From positions 1-11,695 of the forward strand of contig DEQC01000070.1 in the NCBI GenBank assembly GCA_002359055.1: a DNA stretch of 11,695 nt, in the 5' to 3' direction. Below are positions 1 to 6,697 of the stretch, piece after piece. Each line of letters starts with the position of its first letter. The first letter of the stretch is position 1. The position numbers and the translations under genes were made by a program. Below the pieces are notes generated by a model. The model was not told the origin of the DNA, ran no database searches, and saw only the letters and a list, made by a program, of their open reading frames with translations. The DNA comes from Flavobacteriales bacterium UBA3376. Its GTDB lineage: Bacteria; Bacteroidota; Bacteroidia; Flavobacteriales; Weeksellaceae.

Positions 1-393
1 TTCTATAATTCCTTCTTCATTGATTATAAATGTAGTGCGATGAATTCCTTCGTATTCTCTTCCCATAAACTTTTTAGGTCCCCAAACTCCAAAGGCATTG
101 ATGATTTCTTTTGATTCATCTGCAATTAATGGATAATTAAATCCATGTTTGGTCGCAAAGTTATTTTGCCTTTTGACTGAATCAGCACTTACACCTATGA
201 TTTCATATCCTTGTGCTTTCAAAGCTTCTTCGTTATCTCTCAAATTACAAGCTTGATTGGTACAACCTGGTGTACTTGCCTTTGGATAAAAAAACATCAC
301 GTATTTCTTCCCATCATAATCCGAGGATTTAATCTCATTTCCATTTTGATCAACACCTTTAAAATCTGGTGCTTTATCTCCTTTCTGTAACAT
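1..393 (-). CDS. bcp: Thioredoxin-dependent thiol peroxidase (Bcp/PrxQ-type peroxiredoxin), C-terminus cut off by window edge
   Basis: Reading the minus strand from ATG at 393 gives an open frame of 131 codons running off the window start; family members are about 150 residues, so roughly 20 are missing. The protein begins MLQKGDKAPDF, the usual peroxiredoxin opening. The peroxidatic cysteine is Cys44 in FYPKASTPGCT, and a second cysteine five residues on (Cys49, CTNQAC) is the resolving cysteine of the atypical two-cysteine Bcp/PrxQ group. Further on, GIHRTTFII carries the conserved active-site arginine. Known role of the family: reduces hydrogen peroxide and organic hydroperoxides in the cytoplasm with electrons from thioredoxin. 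It diverges from the NUDIX gene across an 86-bp space. I see no exact TAnnTTTG promoter on its strand; a one-mismatch TATATTTA lies upstream. Confidence 0.95.
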   Translation of the reverse strand, partial: MLQKGDKAPDFKGVDQNGNEIKSSDYDGKKYVMFFYPKASTPGCTNQACNLRDNEEALKAQGYEIIGVSADSVKRQNNFATKHGFNYPLIADESKEIINAFGVWGPKKFMGREYEGIHRTTFIINEEGIIE

Positions 394-425
394 TTATTCT
401 TTTTTATGAATTGATAAATATAGTG

Positions 426-433
426 TATTTTTG
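426..433 (+). promoter_or_regulatory. Candidate -7 promoter element for the NUDIX gene
   Basis: TATTTTTG matches the Bacteroidota -7 consensus TAnnTTTG exactly and lies 46 nt before the NUDIX start codon. No TTG sits at the expected 17-23 nt upstream, only a T-rich tract, so support comes from the -7 box alone. It overlaps the left arm of an inverted repeat (TTTTTGTG at 428-435, CACAAAAA at 458-465). Confidence 0.4.
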
Positions 434-465
434 TGAGACACGCCTTGACTTATTGACCACAAAAA
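428..465. repeat. Inverted repeat in the bcp/NUDIX divergent space
   Basis: Two perfect 8-bp arms, TTTTTGTG (428-435) and CACAAAAA (458-465), are separated by 22 nt. The left arm overlaps the candidate -7 element, so a transcript starting there would not contain both arms. If it has a function it is more likely a DNA-level operator than an RNA hairpin. The arms are mostly A/T homopolymer, so chance is a real possibility. Confidence 0.3.
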
Positions 466-479
466 AGAAATAACAACTT

Positions 480-992
480 ATGAGTTTTTTTAATTTTTGT
501 CCCAATTGCAGTTCGAAGAATTTCAAATTCGAAAACAATAGAAGGTTTGAATGTTCGGACTGTAAAATGGTTTATTTTCACAATGTAGCTGCTGCAGTTG
601 CGATCATCATCGAACGAGGCGATGAAATCTTATTTACAGTGAGAAACAATGAACCTCAAAAAGGGAAACTCGATTTTCCTGGTGGTTTTACAGACCCTAA
701 CGAAACAGCCGAAGAAACTTGTAGTAGAGAAATTAAAGAAGAATTGAATATAGATATTTCACCAAGTGATTTCAAATATTTTTGCTCTCAACCCAATGAT
801 TATAATTACAGAAATATTCCTTACAAGACTGAAGATTTGATTTTTACAGCTAAGTTTCCTGAGAGTACTGAAATTAAATTAGAAAAAAGTGAAATCGCTG
901 ATTACAAATGGATAAATAAACGAGAAATCAATATAGTTGAAATAGGTTTTATATCTTTGAGAAAAGCGATGAAAGCTTATTTAGAGAAATAG
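480..992 (+). CDS. NUDIX hydrolase with N-terminal zinc ribbon
   Basis: The 170-residue protein has two parts. Residues 7-28 form a zinc ribbon with two CxxC pairs (Cys7/Cys10 and Cys25/Cys28). Residues 37-170 are a NUDIX fold with a near-complete NUDIX box: Gly69, then Glu75, then REIKEE at 83-88 and Ile91 (GX5EX7REUXEE); the usual Gly before the last hydrophobic residue is Asn90. The family hydrolyses nucleoside diphosphates linked to another group. The zinc ribbon plus NUDIX arrangement resembles NudC-type NADH pyrophosphatases, but the diagnostic SQPWPFP motif is absent; SQPNDYNYRNIPY at 103-115 stands at a similar place. The substrate is therefore unknown. The start is well fixed: an in-frame TAA lies three codons upstream, and the next Met (residue 30) would delete the zinc ribbon. 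Confidence 0.93.
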   Translation: MSFFNFCPNCSSKNFKFENNRRFECSDCKMVYFHNVAAAVAIIIERGDEILFTVRNNEPQKGKLDFPGGFTDPNETAEETCSREIKEELNIDISPSDFKYFCSQPNDYNYRNIPYKTEDLIFTAKFPESTEIKLEKSEIADYKWINKREINIVEIGFISLRKAMKAYLEK

Positions 993-1024
993 TTTAAGGT
1001 ATAATTTTTGACGATATTTGAATT

Positions 1025-1546
1025 ATGAAAAATATTTTTTTAGGAATTTTGGTTTTGATGTTTGCTATTTCATGTAGCACTCAGAAAGTATATGTAGATT
1101 ATGATAGAAATCAAGATTTTTCTTTGATCAAAGATTATAAACTCGAATTTACAGAAAATCATATCAATGAATTTCAATTGGATCGAATGAAATCCATACT
1201 TCAAGAAGAATTACAAAACAAATCTCTGATTTATAACGAAAACTCAGAAAACACCATCATTATTCGTCCAGAAGAATTTATCACAGAAGAACAGAATTCC
1301 CACATGGGCATAGGCATGGGAAGTGGTGGAAGAAATTTTGGAACTTCGATTTCAATGGGAATTCCCATCAATTCTGAAAAACTCAATCAACATTATTTAA
1401 TTTCTATACACAACGCTCAAAACCAATTGATTTGGGAAGGTAGATTGGAAGTTAAAACTCCGATCAACGCACAAGCAAAAACCATCGAAAACAACATCAG
1501 AAAAGGCGTTCAGAAATTATTTAAAGATTTCCCACCCAAGCAATAA
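1025..1546 (+). CDS. DUF4136 family lipoprotein
   Basis: The 173-residue protein opens with a lipoprotein signal peptide: MKN, a hydrophobic stretch (residues 4-14) and a lipobox ending in Cys17 (FAISC). The mature part matches the DUF4136 pattern: VDYDRNQDFSLIKDYKLEF near the start, a helix of the DRMKSILQEEL type, a glycine/methionine-rich segment (about residues 95-120) and an IWEGRLEV strand near the end. DUF4136 proteins are common predicted envelope lipoproteins in Bacteroidota and have no settled function. No acidic or lysine-rich surface-export signal follows Cys17 (it reads STQKVY), so the protein may stay on the periplasmic side; that is inference. It lies 32 nt after the NUDIX gene on the same strand and may be co-transcribed, although GATATTTG (one mismatch to the -7 consensus) ends 4 nt before the ATG. 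Confidence 0.88.
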   Translation: MKNIFLGILVLMFAISCSTQKVYVDYDRNQDFSLIKDYKLEFTENHINEFQLDRMKSILQEELQNKSLIYNENSENTIIIRPEEFITEEQNSHMGIGMGSGGRNFGTSISMGIPINSEKLNQHYLISIHNAQNQLIWEGRLEVKTPINAQAKTIENNIRKGVQKLFKDFPPKQ

Positions 1547-1568
1547 ATCCATTCCAAAAGCAGTATAG

Positions 1569-1598
1569 TTGTTTAATTTAGCAATATTTCTATTTTTG
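1569..1598 (+). promoter_or_regulatory. Bacteroidota-type promoter (TTG-N19-TATTTTTG) for the FemAB-like gene
   Basis: TTG at 1569-1571 and TATTTTTG at 1591-1598 are 19 nt apart, matching the -33/-7 layout (TTG, 17-23 nt, TAnnTTTG) of Bacteroidota primary sigma-factor promoters. The -7 box ends only 5 nt before the ATG at 1604, so the predicted transcript has almost no 5' leader. Confidence 0.65.
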
Positions 1599-1603
1599 TA
1601 AAT

Positions 1604-2524
1604 ATGTTAAAACTTAGAAAAGTCAAACGCAATGCTTTGGATGAAAACAAATATTCTAATGCCATTGATCAAGCCATCAATTATAGAATATATGCTGAAT
1701 GTTGGTATCTTGACGTTTTGACTGATAAAAAATGGGAATGCTGGGTTTATGGTGATTATGAAGTGGTTATGCCAGTTCCTTTGCAATATAAATTTGGAAT
1801 TAAATTCGTCATTCAACCTTTTTATTGCCAACAATTAGGCGTTTTTTATTCGAATGAAATCTCAAATGAATTATTCAGAGCATTTGAAACAAAACTCCAT
1901 AAATACCGAGTAAGAGCTTATCATTTCAACGAAGAAAACACAGATAAATATCGACCTGAAGGCGAAAAAAGAGTAAATTTCATATTGGACCTGGATCGGC
2001 CTTATGATGAATTATTTGCGAATTATACGAAAAGTAGAAGAAAAGACATTAGAAAATCAAAGCGCTTGGGTGTGAAGATCGAAATTACTCATGATTTCGA
2101 AAATTTCATGAAAATAAAATTTACAAATTATTCAAATATTTCCGGACTTGACAAAGATTATTTCCATACGTTTTTAACTGAAATGATTCGAAAAAAAAGA
2201 TTGATTGTTTGTGATATTTTTGACAATAACAATCAACTCATAGCTTCTCAACTATTTACAATTTCTGGCAATCGAAGAATTTGTTTGGGTTTTGCCCGTG
2301 ACAAAGAAAAGGAAAAACACAACTCTTCTGCTTATGCCAAAGATTTTCTAATCAATGATCTCTCAAACACACCGACCATTTTAGATTTCGAAGGTTCTTC
2401 ACATCCGAACATTGCCAATTTTATGAAAGGATTTGGCGTAGAAGAAAAACATTTTACTTGCTTTTCCAACAGTCAATTTGACAACATCAAAAATAAAGTT
2501 TTGAAAGTTTTTAATAGAGGTTAA
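1604..2524 (+). CDS. FemAB-like / GNAT-fold transferase, substrate unknown
   Basis: A 306-residue soluble protein with no signal peptide or membrane segment. The second half carries features of FemAB-like and BioF2-like tandem acetyltransferase-fold proteins: the basic SRRKDIRKSKRLGV at 144-157 (as in the sRRniRKAkk signature), a QLIASQLFTI strand at 211-220, and DFEGS (261-265) followed by FMKGFG (273-278). Family members transfer an aminoacyl or acyl group onto peptidoglycan precursors, lipids or exopolysaccharides; nothing here identifies the acceptor. The start at 1604 is the only upstream ATG (the next Met is residue 56). A TTG at codon 12 is an alternative, because the promoter box ends 5 nt before the ATG. 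The gene converges on the phosphoethanolamine-transferase-like gene and their stop codons overlap (TTA at 2521-2523, TAA at 2522-2524). Confidence 0.75.
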   Translation: MLKLRKVKRNALDENKYSNAIDQAINYRIYAECWYLDVLTDKKWECWVYGDYEVVMPVPLQYKFGIKFVIQPFYCQQLGVFYSNEISNELFRAFETKLHKYRVRAYHFNEENTDKYRPEGEKRVNFILDLDRPYDELFANYTKSRRKDIRKSKRLGVKIEITHDFENFMKIKFTNYSNISGLDKDYFHTFLTEMIRKKRLIVCDIFDNNNQLIASQLFTISGNRRICLGFARDKEKEKHNSSAYAKDFLINDLSNTPTILDFEGSSHPNIANFMKGFGVEEKHFTCFSNSQFDNIKNKVLKVFNRG

Positions 2525-4221
2525 TCTACCAATTCTATAACTTCTTTGGAAGTTCCTAACACATACCGAACTTCTGGAACTTTGTATGTTTCTGAGGACA
2601 AACTATGAATGATTTCATTTTCAGAATGATCATAAGAAATATTCGCCAAATCTAATAAAGTATAAAAAACAGAAGTTGTGCTTGCTTTTTGATTTAAATT
2701 CTCTTTCAATCTATGTATTTTCTCTGAGTTTCGCTCTTTGTATTCATTGGAATACCAAACTAAAAACGGCACATGGTATTCATATTTAGTAGGATAAGGA
2801 GAACCATGGCCAATTAACTTTTTATCATCATCAAACAAGTTTTGTCCATGGTCAGAAACATAAATTAAAACAACATTTTGATTCAACTTATTTAATTGTT
2901 CAATGGTTTCAGACAAAAAATAATCGGTATATAAAATGGTATTGTCATAAGCATTAACAATTTTGTCTTTGTTATTATAATCAAAATCTCCATAACCTGT
3001 ATCATTCATGACAGGTTGAAACTTCTCAAACTCTTTAGGATAACGACTGGTATATCTGAAATGACTACCAAGTGTATGAATCATAATGAATTTTTTAGGA
3101 TTTTCTTCTGATAAAATTTCCTCAAGTTGTGACAAAGCCTCACCGTCAAAAAAATCTTTAATATGTACGTCAAACGGATTTGAATGAGTAAAATCTGCTA
3201 CATTTCTCAATCGACTCAATACGGGATAACTGCTATTTTGATTGGCAATAAAAGCAGTATAAAATCCAGATTCATGGAAAGCATCCAATAATGTTTTCTC
3301 TTTATTTTGCACACTCAAATCATGGGGAGTTGAGCGTGTTATCATCATAGGAATTGAATATGTAGTTACGTTTGCATTTGAATATACATTTGAAAATGAA
3401 AGTAAATTTTGAAGTGTATCCAAACGAGGGGTAGTTTCTCTATCATACCCATTTATCTTAAAATTCTCGTATCGGGCCGATTCTCCCAAAATTAATACAT
3501 AAACTTCATCTAAATCTTCTTCATTGTTTGATTTTGCATTAAATTTGAATTCATCTATTTGTTCTCGTAGTTTTTTATTGTTGTAAAAACCAACCAAAGT
3601 TTTTCGAGTATGTACCAAAAAGTCTGTAGGATATACTTTTCTATATTTTGAAACAGTAGATTTATAAGCAGTTTTTAATTTGAATGAAGTCGTAACATCT
3701 TTACTTGGCTGAATTCTTATCATATTGATAAAAAGAAGTAGGTTAAAACTTATAAAAAATAAAGCAATTCCTAATCTTATTTTTTTATCAAAAAAAGTAT
3801 TGGATATTCTTTTGAAAGAGAATATATAAATCATCAATAAAACCACAAATAATAACAACAATGGTAAATTGGAAGTGATTTGCTCAAAAGATTCAACAAA
3901 ATTGGTTCGAAAAACAGATTCTATATATCCTTCAGTCATTGGAATTCCTAAATTTCTTACAAACGCAATTTCTAAAGGTGAAAACAGAAAAAACATAAAA
4001 GCCAATCCGAAATAAACTCTTTTACGTAAAAACATTAAAGGAAACACCCAAACTGCAATTGACAAAGCCAAATACGCCATCATCATAGAGATATTCCCCT
4101 TAATTTCATTGAAGTAAAACAACACGAAAAAATTAGGGACTAATAAAATAGCAAATAATAAAAGCAAATAGAATAACTCCTTGCGACTTTCTTTGAATTT
4201 TGTTTTTCTTAGTTTTACCAT
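2521..4221 (-). CDS. Phosphoethanolamine transferase-like inner-membrane enzyme (EptA/sulfatase family)
   Basis: The 566-residue protein has about five N-terminal transmembrane helices (roughly residues 15-37, 46-66, 70-90, 119-137, 150-168) and a large periplasmic alkaline-phosphatase-type domain. Expected active-site residues are visible: Glu247 in LGESAR, the GYDRETTPRL motif (258-267), the likely nucleophile Thr286 in VTTYSIP, HTLGSHFRYTSRYP (382-395), YDNTILYTD (425-433), Asp457-His458 in SDHGQ and His472 in GHGSPYP. Family members move phosphoethanolamine from phosphatidylethanolamine to lipid A, core sugars or other envelope glycans. The exact acceptor cannot be told here. Unusually, the protein contains no cysteine, whereas EptA/MCR proteins have disulfides and a CGT...C motif around the nucleophile. 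The start is firm: the codon just before the ATG is TAA. I see no exact -7 box upstream. Confidence 0.9.
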   Translation of the reverse strand: MVKLRKTKFKESRKELFYLLLLFAILLVPNFFVLFYFNEIKGNISMMMAYLALSIAVWVFPLMFLRKRVYFGLAFMFFLFSPLEIAFVRNLGIPMTEGYIESVFRTNFVESFEQITSNLPLLLLFVVLLMIYIFSFKRISNTFFDKKIRLGIALFFISFNLLLFINMIRIQPSKDVTTSFKLKTAYKSTVSKYRKVYPTDFLVHTRKTLVGFYNNKKLREQIDEFKFNAKSNNEEDLDEVYVLILGESARYENFKINGYDRETTPRLDTLQNLLSFSNVYSNANVTTYSIPMMITRSTPHDLSVQNKEKTLLDAFHESGFYTAFIANQNSSYPVLSRLRNVADFTHSNPFDVHIKDFFDGEALSQLEEILSEENPKKFIMIHTLGSHFRYTSRYPKEFEKFQPVMNDTGYGDFDYNNKDKIVNAYDNTILYTDYFLSETIEQLNKLNQNVVLIYVSDHGQNLFDDDKKLIGHGSPYPTKYEYHVPFLVWYSNEYKERNSEKIHRLKENLNQKASTTSVFYTLLDLANISYDHSENEIIHSLSSETYKVPEVRYVLGTSKEVIELVD

Positions 4222-4323
4222 TTATGCAACTGCTTATATTTGTTAAATATAGAATAATTCAATAATTCACCCACATTATAATAAAACTATTAAATAATAT
4301 ACCATCATGAGAACATTTTTATT

Positions 4324-4343
4324 ATTAATGAATAAGCATTAAT
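4324..4343. repeat. 20-bp palindrome, possible operator
   Basis: ATTAATG (4324-4330) and CATTAAT (4337-4343) are perfect inverted 7-bp arms around a 6-nt centre (AATAAG). The size and symmetry fit a dimeric repressor site. No T-run follows, so it is not a terminator. It lies about 100 nt upstream of the phosphoethanolamine-transferase-like gene, and AT-rich sequence makes chance palindromes common. Confidence 0.3.
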
Positions 4344-4456
4344 TATGAGAAACAACAAATTCACACATTATTTTAGTTGAATGAAGCCATGATAATTTTA
4401 TAAATCACTTTTCAATTTTCTTAGTTTTTAATTGGATTTCAAAAGTTCTGACAGGA

Positions 4457-4487
4457 TCTGAATGGAGTTGAAATTCAGAGGTTTTTT
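4457..4487 (+). terminator. Rho-independent-type terminator with no visible upstream gene
   Basis: TCTGAAT (4457-4463) and ATTCAGA (4473-4479) form a perfect 7-bp stem around a 9-nt loop, followed by GG and six T residues (4482-4487). That is the classic plus-strand terminator layout; on the minus strand no T-run follows. No plus-strand gene lies upstream in the gap, so it would end a small RNA, or stop read-through into the GNAT promoter region. Confidence 0.5.
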
Positions 4488-4598
4488 AATTCTCCTTTGA
4501 TAATTAGAGAAATCAGCTGTGCGAATTACAAAGCCCATCATGAATACAAATAAAGAAATAGAAAAAGATGAGTAAAACAGATTTTGTTGGAAAATGAC

Positions 4599-4606
4599 TA
4601 TTTTTG
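4599..4606 (+). promoter_or_regulatory. Candidate -7 promoter element for the GNAT-deacetylase pair
   Basis: TATTTTTG is an exact TAnnTTTG match. No TTG is at the standard distance upstream (TTGs at 4584 and 4587 are too close), so support is partial. The element includes the TTG at 4604-4606 that could be mistaken for a start codon. A transcript beginning just downstream would have a leader of about 50 nt before the ATG at 4661. Confidence 0.5.
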
Positions 4607-4660
4607 CCCATAGTAGTTTGTTGTGTTAGAACTCCAAACTTACTATTTTATCAGACAACA

Positions 4661-5764
4661 ATGAATGATAATATAAAAATACAACGTGTACGTCTTTCAG
4701 AACTTCAATCCTTTTACGAAAGGGAAAAGAACAAAGATATTTTACCTATTTCTTTTCAAAGAGTTCAGTCTTATATTCATAATCCAAGAGCAAATCACAA
4801 TTTGCCAGTTTTATATGTTGGCTATATAGATGACAAAATTGTAAGCTATAGAAGTGTTTTTCAAGATTCATTTGAGAACAATAAGGGTAAAAAAATTTCA
4901 ATCGTTTGGATCAGTGGTTCGTGGACACATCCAGAATTTAGAAAAAAAGGCTATTCAAGAATTATTTTAGACGAAGTAAGTAAAGATTATCAACAACATA
5001 TTTTTATCTCAAATTATGGAAATTTATCGTTTTCACTTTATTCTAAACGTGAAGATTTAATCAATTTCAGATTTCTAAACGGTTATAGATTTTATTATCG
5101 ATTTTCATTGGCTGAAATTTTAAGTGCAAGAAGTCAATTTTTCTCCAGAATTAAATTTATTTTATCTGTAATTGATTCAATTGGAAATTTATTTATCGAC
5201 TTTAAAAAACTTTTTCATAATAAAACCAAATCCTCAAACATTGAAACTGCTGAATTTAATCAAGAATTAAATGAATTTATTGCTAAGCATAATTCAAACG
5301 CTCTTTTTAAACGAAATATCAAAGATTTTCAATGGATTTTCGATTTCCCATGGGTTCAACAAGCCGATAAATTTACTCAAATTGACAGTAAATATCACTT
5401 TACAACTTCTGCTAAACGCTTTCTCAAAAAAGCAGTAACAATAAGAAAAAACAATAAAATTCATGGTTTTTTATTGTATTCAATAAAAGATCAAATCATG
5501 AACATTCATTATATTTTTTGTGAATCAGAAATCGAAAGAAAAGAATTCTCTAATTATATTTACACCATTCTCCAAAAAGAAAAGACAAGCACTTTGATTT
5601 TGACAGATGAAAAATTGATTGAACTAATGAAAAAACATAAAGGATACATTTATTCAAAACATTGGGCAAAAGGTTATTTTGTAGGAAAAAATCTATTGAA
5701 CAATTATCCTGAAATAAACTCCAAAGAGATTTATATGGGCGATGGTGATACAATTTTTACCTAA
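4661..5764 (+). CDS. GNAT-like acyltransferase in a polysaccharide-modification pair
   Basis: I place the start at ATG 4661 (MNDNIKIQRVRLSEL), giving 367 residues. The frame is open back to a TTG at 4604, but that TTG is part of a -7 promoter element and the 19 residues it would add do not look like a domain start. The N-terminal half has an acetyl-CoA-binding GNAT signature: a VLYVGYIDDKIVSYRSV strand pair (50-66), then SGSWTHPEFRKKGYSRIIL (85-103), in which RKKGYS is the pyrophosphate-binding loop. The C-terminal half is less recognisable and ends GDGDTIFT. The likely activity is acyl transfer from an acyl-CoA; the acceptor is unknown. The stop overlaps the start of the NodB deacetylase (TAATG at 5762-5766), so the two are translationally coupled and probably act on the same glycan. 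Confidence 0.78.
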   Translation: MNDNIKIQRVRLSELQSFYEREKNKDILPISFQRVQSYIHNPRANHNLPVLYVGYIDDKIVSYRSVFQDSFENNKGKKISIVWISGSWTHPEFRKKGYSRIILDEVSKDYQQHIFISNYGNLSFSLYSKREDLINFRFLNGYRFYYRFSLAEILSARSQFFSRIKFILSVIDSIGNLFIDFKKLFHNKTKSSNIETAEFNQELNEFIAKHNSNALFKRNIKDFQWIFDFPWVQQADKFTQIDSKYHFTTSAKRFLKKAVTIRKNNKIHGFLLYSIKDQIMNIHYIFCESEIERKEFSNYIYTILQKEKTSTLILTDEKLIELMKKHKGYIYSKHWAKGYFVGKNLLNNYPEINSKEIYMGDGDTIFT

Positions 5765-6690
5765 TGAATTTTTTAATTAAAAACATCATTCAACTCAGTG
5801 GAAAAAACATCATTTTTCCATTTTATCATTTGATTTCAGATGATACCTGTCCGCATATCCGTCATTTGTATCCCGTGAAAACCATCGATCAATTCAAAAA
5901 AGAATTAGATTTTTTTCAAAAACATTACAATCCTATCACACTTGAAGAAATTATCTCTCATATAAAAAACAACACAAAAGCTGATAAACCTTCATTTTTT
6001 TTAAGTTTTGATGATGGTTTGAAAGAATGTTTTACAATTATCGCACCTCTGTTGAAAGAGAGAAATTTAACTGCTGCATTCTTTATCAACACTGATTTTG
6101 TTGACAATCGCGCTTTGTTTTATCGCTATAAAATAAGTTTGCTCATAGATGCTTTGAAACAAAAACATTCTGATTTCAATTCAGAAAAATTACTTCAATT
6201 CAACTATTCAGATACAGTTAAAATCGATATTTTGGCAAAGGAAAACAATTTGGATTTTGATTTGTTTTTAAAAAAAGACCGTCCCTATATGAATTGGTCT
6301 GAAATAGAAGACTTGAAAAATCAAGGATTTTATATAGGTGCACACTCGGTTGATCATCCTTTGTATTCTCAACTCAGTTTAGAAGAGCAAATCCAACAAA
6401 CCCAACAAAGTTTAAAAATCGTACAAGAAAAGTTGTCTTTGGAATATAAGATTTTTTCTTTCCCATTCACTGACAATGGTGTGTCGAATCAATTTTTTGA
6501 ATGGTTATTTGAGGAAGAGAAAGTGGATTTAAGTTTTGGAACGGCAGGAATTAAGGACGATAATTTCCCATTTCATTTACAGAGATTACCTATGGACAAC
6601 AATTTAGGTTCACCGAAATATTTTGCTTTGAAAAATCATTTGGCTTATGGTTTAAAAAGATTGTTGGGTAAACATTTAGTGAATAGATAA
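5764..6690 (+). CDS. NodB-domain polysaccharide deacetylase
   Basis: The 308-residue protein carries the NodB homology domain. SFDDG at 81-85 supplies the catalytic base Asp83 and metal-binding Asp84; GAHSVDHP at 192-199 supplies metal ligands His194 and His198; FSFPF at 231-235 is in the place of the usual (S/A)FPYG motif. PFYHLISDD near the N-terminus (19-27) and HLQRLPMD near the end are also typical. The family removes N- or O-acetyl groups from chitin-like, peptidoglycan or exopolysaccharide sugars in a metal-dependent way. There is no clear signal peptide or transmembrane helix, so a cytoplasmic glycan intermediate may be the substrate; that is inference. The ATG shares its A with the preceding stop codon. 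It converges on the acyltransferase gene with a 7-bp gap. Confidence 0.92.
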   Translation: MNFLIKNIIQLSGKNIIFPFYHLISDDTCPHIRHLYPVKTIDQFKKELDFFQKHYNPITLEEIISHIKNNTKADKPSFFLSFDDGLKECFTIIAPLLKERNLTAAFFINTDFVDNRALFYRYKISLLIDALKQKHSDFNSEKLLQFNYSDTVKIDILAKENNLDFDLFLKKDRPYMNWSEIEDLKNQGFYIGAHSVDHPLYSQLSLEEQIQQTQQSLKIVQEKLSLEYKIFSFPFTDNGVSNQFFEWLFEEEKVDLSFGTAGIKDDNFPFHLQRLPMDNNLGSPKYFALKNHLAYGLKRLLGKHLVNR

Positions 6691-6697
6691 TTGAAAA

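Larger units (their letters stand above)
4222..4598. other. Gene-free intergenic stretch between divergent envelope genes
   Basis: I see no coding sequence: the short ATG-initiated frames end after about a dozen codons or fewer. The stretch holds a 20-bp palindrome (4324-4343), a plus-strand terminator-like hairpin (4457-4487), and a plus-strand TATATTTG at 4235-4242 that matches the -7 consensus but has no TTG at the right distance. The promoter of the downstream GNAT gene begins at 4599. A small RNA between about 4250 and 4487, or the remnant of a lost gene, would both fit; neither is shown by the sequence. Confidence 0.6.

Noticed and set aside
1607..1834. Minus-strand 75-codon frame opposite the FemAB-like gene
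   Set aside because: It is a shadow of the real gene with no promoter or recognisable protein features; the same applies to frames at 5550-5753, 6878-7126, 8053-8244 and 8771-8974.
4235..4242. TATATTTG as a plus-strand promoter
   Set aside because: The box matches the -7 consensus but has no TTG at the right distance and no gene downstream; kept only as a possible start for the putative small RNA.
4307..4573. Short ATG-initiated frames in the intergenic gap as small proteins
   Set aside because: All end after about a dozen codons or fewer, with no hydrophobic, cysteine-rich or charged pattern to suggest a real peptide.
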